This document shows positions 23,249-31,350 of a DNA stretch of 64,000 nucleotides, piece by piece. The notes below the pieces were generated by a model. It worked only from the letters and a program-made list of their open reading frames with translations. It was not told where the DNA came from and made no database searches. The DNA is from Ceratobasidium sp. AG-K (Eukaryota > Basidiomycota > Agaricomycetes > Cantharellales > Ceratobasidiaceae), in assembly GCA_037039685.1 (NCBI GenBank), contig JAWNGF010000001.1, positions 9,842,185 to 9,906,184 of the forward strand, read 5' to 3'. The number at the start of each line of letters is the position of its first letter. Position 1 is the stretch's first letter. The translations under genes and the position numbers were made by a program.

Positions 23249-26200
23249 GTGTGTGGAGAGACCAACAAACCGGCAACGGAAACAATGTACTTTAGAGCAA
23301 CAAATGAGTCAACCATTGTTTATGCAAACGTTGCCGGAATCACAGAGCCTATCCCAACCCTCATCGATTCTGGAGCATCAAAGAACTTCTTGGACATCTC
23401 TTGGGCTCGATCCAACAACATCCCACTCATGGAACTTTCCACTCCGAGAAAAGTAATCGGTATCCAGGGAAAGGAACTCTCTCACCAAATACACTTCAAA
23501 GCTAAGCTGGAACTAGACGTGGAAGGAAGAACCTTTAAACAAATCTTCTTTGCTATGCCTACTGGGGAAACTAAACTTATCCTAGGACTAGAATGGTTAG
23601 AAGAAGCAAACCCGGTTATCGATTGGAGAACGAAGCACATATCATGGCAGGCAGAACCTATCCAAGCAAGAACAGCCTCAATAGACGACCTACCCGAAGA
23701 ATTCAAGGAATTTGCCGATGTCTTCAGTGAAGAAAAATTCAAAAGAATCCCAGATCATCGACCATACGACTGCGCCATCGATTTCAAGGAAGGAGCTGAA
23801 CTTCCAAAACCGGCCAGACCTATCCCACTCTCTCCAGCAGAATCAATTGCACTAAGAGAATATCTGGATGAAGAAATCGCAGCAGGAAAGATCCGACCAA
23901 GCAAATCACCCATTGCTTCACCTTGCTTCTTTGTTAAAAAACCCATCGATCCTAAAAATCCAGGAGCGGTTCGCCAGCTACAACTTGTTCAAGACCTCAG
24001 AGGAGTAAACGCCATCACAAAGGACAACAGATTCCCAATGCCCCTAATGGAAGACCTCCTGGATAAAATCAAGGACGCGAAAATTTTCTCCAAGATTGAT
24101 CTACGCATGGGTTTCAACAATATCAGAATTAGGGAAGGTGACGAATGGAAGACAGCTTTCAGAACAAAAGAAGGACTTTTCGAATACGTCGTCATGCCTT
24201 TTGGACTAAAGAACGCGCCCGCCATCTTCCAAAGATATATGAATCACATTTTCCACGAGCTTATCGACGTATGTGTCATTGTATACATTGACGACATCCT
24301 GGTTTTCTCCAAGAACAGAAGCCAACATACCGTGGATGTCAGAAAAGTACTGAAGATCTTACTGAAGGAAAATCTTTTCGCAAAGCTTCCAAAATGCGAA
24401 TTCTTCGTCACCAAATTAACGTATACTGGACTTGGAATCAGCGACAAAGGTATCTCTATGGAGGAAGAAAAAGTAAAGGCAATAAAGGAATGGAAGGAAC
24501 CAAGAACCGTCAAGCAAGTTCAGGCATTCCTAGGATTCGCAAATTTTTACCGAAGATTTGTGCCGAATTTCAGCCGATTAGCAAAACCCCTGACAACCTT
24601 GACAAGAAAGGAAAACAAGTGGGAATGGGGAAACGATCAACAGGAAGCTTTTGTGGCCCTGAAAACAGAAATCAGCAAGGAACCCACTCTACGCCATCCA
24701 AACCCCGACAAACCGTTTTTCCTGGAAACAGACGCAAGTGGAATAGCAATGGGAGCAATCTTGTCGCAAAGGCAAGACGACGGCTACTTGCATCCTATTG
24801 CCTTTCTTTCAAAATCTTTTAACGAGGCTCAGCTCAACTACGACGTCCACGACAAGGAACTTATGGCTATCATAGAATCTTTAACACATTGGAGGCTACA
24901 TCTTGAAGGAACAAGGGACCCTATCACCATCTACACCGATCATAGGAACCTGCAATTCTGGAAAGAAGCAAGAACGTTCAACCGCCGACACGCAAGATGG
25001 CACCAACTGCTCGCCTCCTATAACTTTGACATCATATATCGCCCTGGCATCCTGTCGTCAAAACCGGATCTATTGTCAAGACGATCGGACCATGAAGATA
25101 TCCCGACGCCTGAACAGGTTATGATATCTGTTGAAAGATTCAAAGGATTCGTAGGACAAGTAGACACAAACATCATAGAAACTATCAAGGAAGCTCAAGA
25201 AACAGATGAAGGACTGGCACGAATCAAAGAAATCTGCAAATCAAGGGAAACGTTACCAAAAGCCCTACAACACAGCGCAAAAGATTATGATTTCAAGGAG
25301 GGACTATTATGGTTCAAGGGAAGGATCTACGTGCCAGAAGACAAGGAATCCAGACTGGCCATTATGCGAGTTCATCACGACTCAAAAATCGCAGGACATC
25401 AAGGACAGGCTAGAACACTGGAGCTTATATCAAGAAGGTACTTCTGGCCAGGGATGAAGCAAAGCATAAACAGATACGTGGAATCCTGCGAGACCTGCCA
25501 GCGGACAAAGGGGTCAAAGCAAATAGTCCCGATCAAGCCTCTGGAGATTCCAAGAGGACCGTGGGAGGACATAGCGTTCGACTTTGTGGTGAAGTTGCCA
25601 AAATCCAGAGGATCAGATAGCATCTTAGTGGTGGCGGACCGATTCTCAAGAATGGCGCACTTCATACCCTGCAAAGAATCCCACACGGCAAGCGACCTTG
25701 CAAATCTTTTCATCACAAACGTTTGGAAACTGCATGGTTTCCCAAAGAGCACAATCTCAGACCGAGGGACTACTTTCAATTCCAAACTTATGAAAGCCAT
25801 TTATGAGAAAATCGGAACTAGCCCAGGTTTCAGTACTGCCTACCACCCCCAAACAGATGGAATAACGGAGAGAATCAATCAATGGATGGAAGGCTGGCTA
25901 CGGTCTTTTGTCAACTACCGGCAGGATGACTGGGCGGACTTATTACCGATCGCGGAGTTCAGCTATAATCTACAGAAGCATCGCGTAACAGGTAATTCCC
26001 CTTTCGAGATTGTCTATGGGAGGGAACCACTGTGGAACATCTCAGCGGAAGAATCAGCGGTTCCAGAAGCAAACAACATCACAGGAAAATGGCGCAAAAT
26101 CCACGACGAAGCTATTGCGTCTATGGAGACCCATAGGCTTCCAGAAGAAGAGCCGAAGATCAAGTACCAAGAAGGAGATCTAGTATGGCTACTTGGAAGA

Positions 26201-27163
26201 AACATTCAAACAAAAAGACCATCGAAGAAACTGGACAACAAAAAGCATGGGCCATTTGTTGTGAAACGACAGATAGGATCACATGCTTATGAACTTGATC
26301 TGCCGGCAACAATGAGGGTACACCCTGTTTTCCACATCGATTTGCTCAGCCCTTACAAAGGAGACACTGAATTCAGCCGTAACCAACCCCGACCACCACC
26401 CATCATAACAGAAGAAGGAGAAGAAGAATATGAAGTAGAGAAGATCTTGGACTGGAAAGAAACAAAGGACGGCCTTTTTTACAGGGTCAGATGGAAGGGT
26501 TACGGAAGCGAGGAAGACACAGAACAAAGGGCAGAAGATTTCGGTCACCTTTCAAGGATCATCAAGGACTTTCTACGCCGACACCCCGAGGCTCCCACGC
26601 CATCTAACTACGCTCCAGGGAGGATAAAAGGCAGGGGCGGCGAAACCAGTAATGTCACTTGCAAAACTTGCAGCTACTCAAATCTTCACTTCTCGCTCTA
26701 CTCTCTAAACCTCATCTGCACTCTAAAATGCCTGCCGTCACCCGCGCTACCATCACCAACAACCTCGTCCGCGTCCTCGAAGGACCTGCGTTCGCCACGG
26801 CAAGAATCCTCGATTCCGGGGCCGCACTCTACGTTTTTAAAAGGTCCCAACAAAGCTCGGGAAGGATGCACTTTAGGGCGTCGGACGACGTCCTGCACTC
26901 GGACCTGGGAGAGTTCCAATGGGTCGGAAAGAAGTGGCCGACACGCATGCAGCTCCTGCGGAAGGACATATATGTCTGCTGGGGGTGTGCAGCATTCCAG
27001 GTCTCGGAGGTCGTACTCCTCTCCACCCACATGCTCGGGGTGGTTGAATGGGGTCAAGAGGGAGCATACTCGAGCGAGTGGGTACCCGGGTACGACGGAA
27101 GGCAGCCAACGCTCCGGCCTAGATGGAACGATGCTTGGGACGCCAACTACGAGAAGGACCTAA
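23249..27163 (+). CDS. Pol, element B, with C-terminal chromodomain
   Basis: Single long frame of protease, RT (YIDD), RNase H and integrase as in element A. It continues through a GPY/F-type module (HGPFVVKRQIGSHAYELDLP, then HPVFHIDLLSPY) and a chromodomain (EEYEVEKILDWKE, then YRVRWKGYGSEEDT) that would steer integration to particular chromatin. The frame stays open about 480 bases past the chromodomain (from about 26660 to 27163). That tail is Ser/Thr/Arg-rich and overlaps ORF3 in another frame. It diverges strongly between copies, so functional Pol probably ends soon after the chromodomain. There is no ATG at the head; entry is by recoding or reinitiation at the gag stop. Confidence 0.92.
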   Translation: MCGETNKPATETMYFRATNESTIVYANVAGITEPIPTLIDSGASKNFLDISWARSNNIPLMELSTPRKVIGIQGKELSHQIHFKAKLELDVEGRTFKQIFFAMPTGETKLILGLEWLEEANPVIDWRTKHISWQAEPIQARTASIDDLPEEFKEFADVFSEEKFKRIPDHRPYDCAIDFKEGAELPKPARPIPLSPAESIALREYLDEEIAAGKIRPSKSPIASPCFFVKKPIDPKNPGAVRQLQLVQDLRGVNAITKDNRFPMPLMEDLLDKIKDAKIFSKIDLRMGFNNIRIREGDEWKTAFRTKEGLFEYVVMPFGLKNAPAIFQRYMNHIFHELIDVCVIVYIDDILVFSKNRSQHTVDVRKVLKILLKENLFAKLPKCEFFVTKLTYTGLGISDKGISMEEEKVKAIKEWKEPRTVKQVQAFLGFANFYRRFVPNFSRLAKPLTTLTRKENKWEWGNDQQEAFVALKTEISKEPTLRHPNPDKPFFLETDASGIAMGAILSQRQDDGYLHPIAFLSKSFNEAQLNYDVHDKELMAIIESLTHWRLHLEGTRDPITIYTDHRNLQFWKEARTFNRRHARWHQLLASYNFDIIYRPGILSSKPDLLSRRSDHEDIPTPEQVMISVERFKGFVGQVDTNIIETIKEAQETDEGLARIKEICKSRETLPKALQHSAKDYDFKEGLLWFKGRIYVPEDKESRLAIMRVHHDSKIAGHQGQARTLELISRRYFWPGMKQSINRYVESCETCQRTKGSKQIVPIKPLEIPRGPWEDIAFDFVVKLPKSRGSDSILVVADRFSRMAHFIPCKESHTASDLANLFITNVWKLHGFPKSTISDRGTTFNSKLMKAIYEKIGTSPGFSTAYHPQTDGITERINQWMEGWLRSFVNYRQDDWADLLPIAEFSYNLQKHRVTGNSPFEIVYGREPLWNISAEESAVPEANNITGKWRKIHDEAIASMETHRLPEEEPKIKYQEGDLVWLLGRNIQTKRPSKKLDNKKHGPFVVKRQIGSHAYELDLPATMRVHPVFHIDLLSPYKGDTEFSRNQPRPPPIITEEGEEEYEVEKILDWKETKDGLFYRVRWKGYGSEEDTEQRAEDFGHLSRIIKDFLRRHPEAPTPSNYAPGRIKGRGGETSNVTCKTCSYSNLHFSLYSLNLICTLKCLPSPALPSPTTSSASSKDLRSPRQESSIPGPHSTFLKGPNKAREGCTLGRRTTSCTRTWESSNGSERSGRHACSSCGRTYMSAGGVQHSRSRRSYSSPPTCSGWLNGVKREHTRASGYPGTTEGSQRSGLDGTMLGTPTTRRT

Positions 27164-27492
27164 GCGACTGGAGGATGGAGAGGGGCCGATACCAGAAAGA
27201 GAAGATCGACTGGGAACCCTTCTGGTGGAAGAAGGAGGAGACTGATGTGTCGGCATGGAAGGAGGCGGAGCCCGATGTGCGCCAGTGGGACAAGGATTTT
27301 GTGGAGGTTCAGGAAAGGGTTTTGGACTGGGCCAAGGCGGACTGGACAAAGGAGGAGACCTGGGAGGAATGGGAGAAATTCTCGGACGAACCAGGCAATA
27401 CCGCCTTCAATCCGATCGACCTGACCTTGGAGGAGGACGAGGGACTGGAGGAGTACATGGTTGCAAAGGACAAGGATTGCGGGATCCAGTAG
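26728..27492 (+). CDS. ORF3, accessory protein of element B (254 aa)
   Basis: Starts MPAVTRATITNNL; I chose this ATG because the same one begins the element A copy. The N-terminal half has the conserved ALYVFKRSQQSSGRMHFRAS. A Trp-rich C-terminal half (WNDAWDANYEKDLSDWRMER, DWAKADWTKEETWEEWEKF) is highly charged. It ends NPIDLTLEEDEGLEEY, a hydrophobic-acidic motif like a SUMO-interaction motif. It overlaps the pol tail by 436 bases in a different frame. I do not recognise a family. Nucleotide changes relative to element A fall mainly in ORF3 third positions, so this frame is the constrained one. How it is translated (splicing, reinitiation or its own RNA) is not visible. Confidence 0.8.
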   Translation: MPAVTRATITNNLVRVLEGPAFATARILDSGAALYVFKRSQQSSGRMHFRASDDVLHSDLGEFQWVGKKWPTRMQLLRKDIYVCWGCAAFQVSEVVLLSTHMLGVVEWGQEGAYSSEWVPGYDGRQPTLRPRWNDAWDANYEKDLSDWRMERGRYQKEKIDWEPFWWKKEETDVSAWKEAEPDVRQWDKDFVEVQERVLDWAKADWTKEETWEEWEKFSDEPGNTAFNPIDLTLEEDEGLEEYMVAKDKDCGIQ

Positions 27493-27534
27493 AGCCCATC
27501 CAGGTCCCCTAAATGGTCTCTTAAGGGGGAGTAA

Positions 27535-27991
27535 TGTCGTGAGCTAGCTCACTCCATCGGACTTGCCCACCGTGTTGCCTGTCTGTTTCCCTCTTTGTGT
27601 TGTGTTTCCCGTTTCTGTTTGCCGCGTTGCCACCTTCTTGTGGTTACTCTGTTACATTGTGTAACGCGGCTGTGCTTTGTACGAGTCATGTCTGTTCATA
27701 CAGCATGACTCACTTGGACACTCCTGACTGGCTGTTCTTTGTGACTCATGTGGCTGCGCCTTGTATGACTTGGCCACGTTCTGAATATATATAGAGGACC
27801 AACAAGCCTGGCAACCCCAGCTTGTTTTGTCTCGTCAAAACATCCCCTCTGAGTGACACTTAGAACCACCCCTACCCTCAAGAGCCTACAGACGCTTAAG
27901 TGCGTTGCGGTTCAAGAGGTCACTTAGGTCTTAGTGCCGTCCACTCTCCATCGCAGCTTGTCTCATAGCCACCAAGAAGAAGCTTACGACA
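27535..27991 (+). repeat. Element B 3' LTR
   Basis: 457 bp, preceded by the purine tract AAGGGGGAG. Element A pol resumes after its target copy. Confidence 0.93.
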
Positions 27992-27995
27992 GGAA

Positions 27996-29030
27996 ACCCA
28001 AAGGCTTCCAGAAGAAGAACCAAAGAACGAGTACCAAGAAGGAGATCTAGTGTGGCTGCTGGGAAAGAACATTCAAACAAAAAGACCCTCAAAGAAACTG
28101 GACAACAAAAAGCACGGGCCATTTGTTGTGAAGCGACAGATAGGGTCACATGCCTGCGAACTTGACTTGCCGGCAACAATGAGGGTGCACCCTGTTTTCC
28201 ACATCGACTTGCTGAGCCCTTACAAAGAAGATACAGAATTCAGCCGTAACCAACCCCGACCACCGCCGATCATAACAGAAGAAGGAGAAGAAGAATACGA
28301 AGTAGAAAGGATCTTGGATTGGAAAGAGACAAAGAACGGTCTTTTTTACAGGGTCAGATGGAAGGGCTATGGAAGTGAAGAAGACACAGAACAAAGGGCG
28401 GAAGACTTTGGTCACCTTTCGAAGATCATCAAGGACCTTCTACGTCGACACCCCGAGGCTCCCACGCCATCTAACTACGCTCCAGGGAGGATAAAAGGCA
28501 GAGGCGGCGAAGCCAGTAGTCTCACTTGCAAAACTTGCATCTACTCCAAGCTTAACACCTCACTCAACGCACTAAACCTCCTCTGCTCCCTACAATGCCT
28601 GCTGTCTCCCGCTCGACCATCACCAACAACCTTACCCGCGTCCTGGACGGACCTGCCTTCGCCACGGCGAGGATCCTCGACTCCGGAGCTGCCCTCTACG
28701 TCTTCAAGAGGTCGCAGCAAAGCTCTGGAAGGATGCACTTCAGGGCCTCGGACGATATCCTCCACTCAGACCTGGGGGAATTCCAATGGGTCGGCAAAAA
28801 ATGGCCGACACGCATGCAGCTCCTACGAAAGGACATATTCGTCTGCCGAGGATGCGCGGCATTCCAGGTCTCGGAGGTCGTGCTCCTCTCCACCCACATG
28901 CTCGGAGTGGTCGAATGGGGACAAGAAGGAGCGTACTCGAGCGAGTGGGTACCAGGTTACGACGGAAGGCAACCAACGCTCCGACCTAGATGGAACGACG
29001 CCTGGGACGCCAACTACGAAAAGGACCTGA
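27996..29030 (+). CDS. Pol, element A, 3' part (GPY/F module and chromodomain)
   Basis: Continues the element A pol reading frame after the element B insertion, starting with ACC of the interrupted codon series. It contains SHACELDLPATMRVHPVFH and a chromodomain (EEYEVERILDWKETKNG, YRVRWKGYGSEED). Sequence after about CKTC (28530) is poorly conserved with element B and overlaps ORF3. Separated from its start, it cannot be made into full Pol unless element B is removed. Confidence 0.88.
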   Translation, partial: TQRLPEEEPKNEYQEGDLVWLLGKNIQTKRPSKKLDNKKHGPFVVKRQIGSHACELDLPATMRVHPVFHIDLLSPYKEDTEFSRNQPRPPPIITEEGEEEYEVERILDWKETKNGLFYRVRWKGYGSEEDTEQRAEDFGHLSKIIKDLLRRHPEAPTPSNYAPGRIKGRGGEASSLTCKTCIYSKLNTSLNALNLLCSLQCLLSPARPSPTTLPASWTDLPSPRRGSSTPELPSTSSRGRSKALEGCTSGPRTISSTQTWGNSNGSAKNGRHACSSYERTYSSAEDARHSRSRRSCSSPPTCSEWSNGDKKERTRASGYQVTTEGNQRSDLDGTTPGTPTTKRT

Positions 29031-29359
29031 GCGATTGGAGGATGGAGAGGGGCAGATACCAGAAGGAAAAGGTCGAATGGGAACCCTACTGGTGGAGGAA
29101 GGAGGAGACTGACGTGTCAGCATGGAAGGAGGTGGAGGGCGATGTACGACAGTGGGATAAGGAATTTGTGGAGGTGCAGGAGAGGGTTTTGGACTGGTCC
29201 AAAGCGGATTGGACGAAGGAAGAGACCTGGGAGGAATGGGAGAAGTTCTCGGACGAACCGGGAAATACCGTGTTCAATCCCATCGACCTGACCTTGGAGG
29301 AAGATGAAGGGCTTGAGGAGTATATGCTGAGGAAAGGGAAGGACTGCGCGGTGCAGTAA
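28595..29359 (+). CDS. ORF3, accessory protein of element A (254 aa)
   Basis: Same length and start (MPAVSRSTITNNL) as the element B copy, with roughly 90% identical residues by eye. Both keep the ALYVFKRSQQSSGRMHFRAS block, the Trp-rich half and the NPIDLTLEEDEGLEEY end. Stop TAA is about 40 bp before the 3' LTR purine tract. Its upstream context differs from B (no in-frame upstream ATG), which supports the MPAV start. Confidence 0.8.
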   Translation: MPAVSRSTITNNLTRVLDGPAFATARILDSGAALYVFKRSQQSSGRMHFRASDDILHSDLGEFQWVGKKWPTRMQLLRKDIFVCRGCAAFQVSEVVLLSTHMLGVVEWGQEGAYSSEWVPGYDGRQPTLRPRWNDAWDANYEKDLSDWRMERGRYQKEKVEWEPYWWRKEETDVSAWKEVEGDVRQWDKEFVEVQERVLDWSKADWTKEETWEEWEKFSDEPGNTVFNPIDLTLEEDEGLEEYMLRKGKDCAVQ

Positions 29360-29400
29360 GTCCGTTCAGGTCCCCCAAACGGACTCTTAGGGGGGAGTAA

Positions 29401-29856
29401 TGTCGTGAGCTAGCTCACTCCATCGGACTCGCCCGTTGTCTCGCTCGTCTGTCTCTCCCTTTCTGTTACGTTTCCCGTTTCCGTTTGCCGCGTTGCCACC
29501 TTCTTGTGGTTATTTGTTACACTGTGTAACGCGGCTGTGCTTTGTACGAGTCATGTCTGTTCATACAGCATGACTCACATGGACACTCCTGACTGGTTGA
29601 CTGCGTTGACTCATGTGGCTGCGCCTTGTATGACTCGGCCACTTTGTGAATATATATAGAGGACCAACAAGCCTGGAAACCCCAGCTTGTTTTGTCTCGT
29701 CAAAACATCCACTTTGAGTGACACTCAGAACCACCCCTACCCTCCAGAGCCTACAGACGCTTAAGTGCGTTGCGGTTCAAGAGGTCACTTAGGTCTTAGT
29801 GCCGTCCACTCCCCATCGCGGCCTGTCTCATAGGCATCAAGAAGAAGCTTACGACA
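29401..29856 (+). repeat. Element A 3' LTR
   Basis: 456 bp, preceded by the polypurine tract ending GGGGGGAGTAA. Followed by the AATAA target copy and the resumed Tc1 sequence. Confidence 0.95.
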
Positions 29857-29956
29857 AATAATTTTGAGGATTTGAAATTGCAAACAGACCAACCGACAAT
29901 GAATTACTGAGAACACAAGATACAGATAGTAGACACAATACAAAACTTTGTAGAAA

Positions 29957-30976
29957 CTAGTAGCGAGTATTTCCCCCCTTCCTCGTAATCAATTCATCAA
30001 TCCTCGATGGCATAGAGTCATACAATTTATCAATGAAGCTACCGGGGATATTCTCCCATTCCTCCAGCAGAGCCTCCCACATCTGGTCCGCATTCCGGGG
30101 CAGTGGGTTACGCTTGCGCACCTGGCGGTCCAAGTAGTCCCAAACGTTCTCGATTATGCTCATATCGGGGCTGTTGGCCGGCCAAGGGAGCACCGAGAAC
30201 CCGTTGTTGGCCAACCAGTTCTTCGTATGCTTGGCTGTATGCTTGGGATCATTGTCGTGCTGGAAGATAACCTCGTCTCGGGACATGTTATGATCAGCGA
30301 GGGTCCCGACAAGTGCGTCGTCCAAGATTTGGGTGTATATGCGTGCTGTCATAGTACCTGTAATCCTGTAAAGACGTCCCACCCCTGACGGGGTAACACA
30401 CCCCCACACCATAACCTTCCCACCGCCGTGTTTCACCGTCTTCTGAGTATAACGAGGATCTAGAGACAGTCCCTTCTTATGCCAACACCAGCGCTGCCCA
30501 TCCGATGCAAAAATATTGAATTTAGACTCGTCGGAAATGAGGACACGGCGCCAGTCACGAGCTACCCAGGTTGCATGGTCTCTACCCCATGCCAAACGGT
30601 TGACCCGATGCCGATAAGTGAGCAGGGGAACGCGACGACGCCTATAACCATAAATACCAAGCTTGCGAAGACGGCGGCGCACGGTTTCGGCAGAAACATC
30701 GGGGAAAAATTCGCGTTGGATGTTTGCAGCTGTAGGAACACGGACTCGAGCGGCTTGAAGGGCAGCAAATCGAGCATCAGCATGCTTCAACTTGCGTGGA
30801 CGACCAGCCTTGGTGTTCTGCGAGTAAAAGCTGCGGGTCTTTGTGTGCCGCTGACAAGTGTGGCTGACGGTGGAGGGGTGGACGTGCAGCTGAGAGGCAA
30901 TCTTGTAGATGCTAGCCCCATGCTCCCGAAGTGCGATAATTTGGGCGCGAATTTCAGGGGACAGATGACGAGTCAT
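29957..30976 (-). CDS. Tc1-family transposase, copy 1 (339 aa)
   Basis: Cut-and-paste transposase with a DDE_3-type catalytic core. The N-terminal helix-turn-helix starts HLSPEIRAQIIALREHGASI and contains HVHPSTVSHTCQRH. A second DNA-binding segment with GRPRKL follows. Catalytic acids: D in VLISDESKFN, D in FQHDNDPKHTAKH, and E in SPDMSIIENVWD, spaced 34 residues after the second D (DD34E). The frame is complete and intronless. It differs from copy 2 at only two residues noted (H/R in STVSxTC, R/H in ARVxVP). It may still be functional protein although its element is split. Confidence 0.95.
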   Translation of the reverse strand: MTRHLSPEIRAQIIALREHGASIYKIASQLHVHPSTVSHTCQRHTKTRSFYSQNTKAGRPRKLKHADARFAALQAARVRVPTAANIQREFFPDVSAETVRRRLRKLGIYGYRRRRVPLLTYRHRVNRLAWGRDHATWVARDWRRVLISDESKFNIFASDGQRWCWHKKGLSLDPRYTQKTVKHGGGKVMVWGCVTPSGVGRLYRITGTMTARIYTQILDDALVGTLADHNMSRDEVIFQHDNDPKHTAKHTKNWLANNGFSVLPWPANSPDMSIIENVWDYLDRQVRKRNPLPRNADQMWEALLEEWENIPGSFIDKLYDSMPSRIDELITRKGGNTRY

Positions 30977-31187
30977 GGGAGAATGCTATGTGTGCAGAAA
31001 TCGTACCAGAACAGCGCGTTTTTATTGAGAGACATGAATTATAGGAGAGGGGGTGGCGGCAAGCTTAGTAATCCACAAAATAATTGCAACACTAAAAATG
31101 CCATTGTTCATGTGCATCGACGTCATCTTCCTAGAATCACACGATTTTTTACCCTATTGTTCTCTCAACTCTAACCTACAACTTTCA

Positions 31188-31280
31188 TTATCGGACCGAC
31201 CCCCGAAACTTGCAAAGTCGTGCGTCGCAACGATGTTGACCTTTCGAGGTCACGTGTTGCAATATTATTGTGAGATAGTG
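31188..31280 (-). repeat. Tc1 copy 1, right TIR (93 bp)
   Basis: Inverted partner of 15194-15286. A TA duplication follows at 31281. It lies only 70 bp from the end of the FMN oxidase gene. Confidence 0.93.
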
Positions 31281-31350
31281 TAGGTCATGATGGTCTATGA
31301 GTCTTGTTCTAGCCACGCTCTAAATAATTTAGATTGCTAGCAGTAACTTC

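Larger units (their letters stand above)
20764..27991 (+). mobile_element. Ty3/gypsy chromovirus element B (inner)
   Basis: 7,228 bp with 457-bp LTRs, target duplication GGAAA (20759-20763 and 27992-27996), inserted in element A pol just after the integrase core. It has full-length gag, pol with chromodomain, and ORF3. It is diverged from A across its length, so it is a separate lineage copy and not a local duplicate. Confidence 0.95.
15394..29856 (+). mobile_element. Ty3/gypsy chromovirus element A (outer)
   Basis: Two 456-bp LTRs (TGTCGTGAG...TTACGACA), target duplication AATAA (15389-15393 and 29857-29861). Order: LTR, self-primer site, gag, pol, ORF3, purine tract (AGGGGGGAG), LTR. Element B sits inside pol at 20764-27991. 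Without B and its target copy the element is 7,230 bp. I found no difference between the two LTRs by eye. Apart from the insertion, its frames are open. Confidence 0.95.
15194..31280 (-). mobile_element. Tc1/mariner element copy 1, split by a nested gypsy insertion
   Basis: Ends with 93-bp inverted repeats starting CACTATCTCACAATAATATT. TA duplications lie at 15192-15193 and 31281-31282. Element A plus one target copy (14,468 bp) interrupts it after 15393. What remains is 1,619 bp, exactly the length of copy 2 at 47324-48942. The transposase frame lies to the right of the insertion and is open, so the insertion sits in the downstream non-coding part. Confidence 0.95.

Noticed and set aside
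26740..27163. Pol C-terminal extension as a functional domain
   Set aside because: Strong amino-acid divergence between copies while the overlapping ORF3 frame is conserved; Ser/Thr/Arg-rich low complexity.
30479..31174. 231-aa plus-strand frame over the Tc1 transposase, repeated at 47430-48125
   Set aside because: It is the antisense shadow of the transposase in both copies. Conservation comes from the near-identical DNA.
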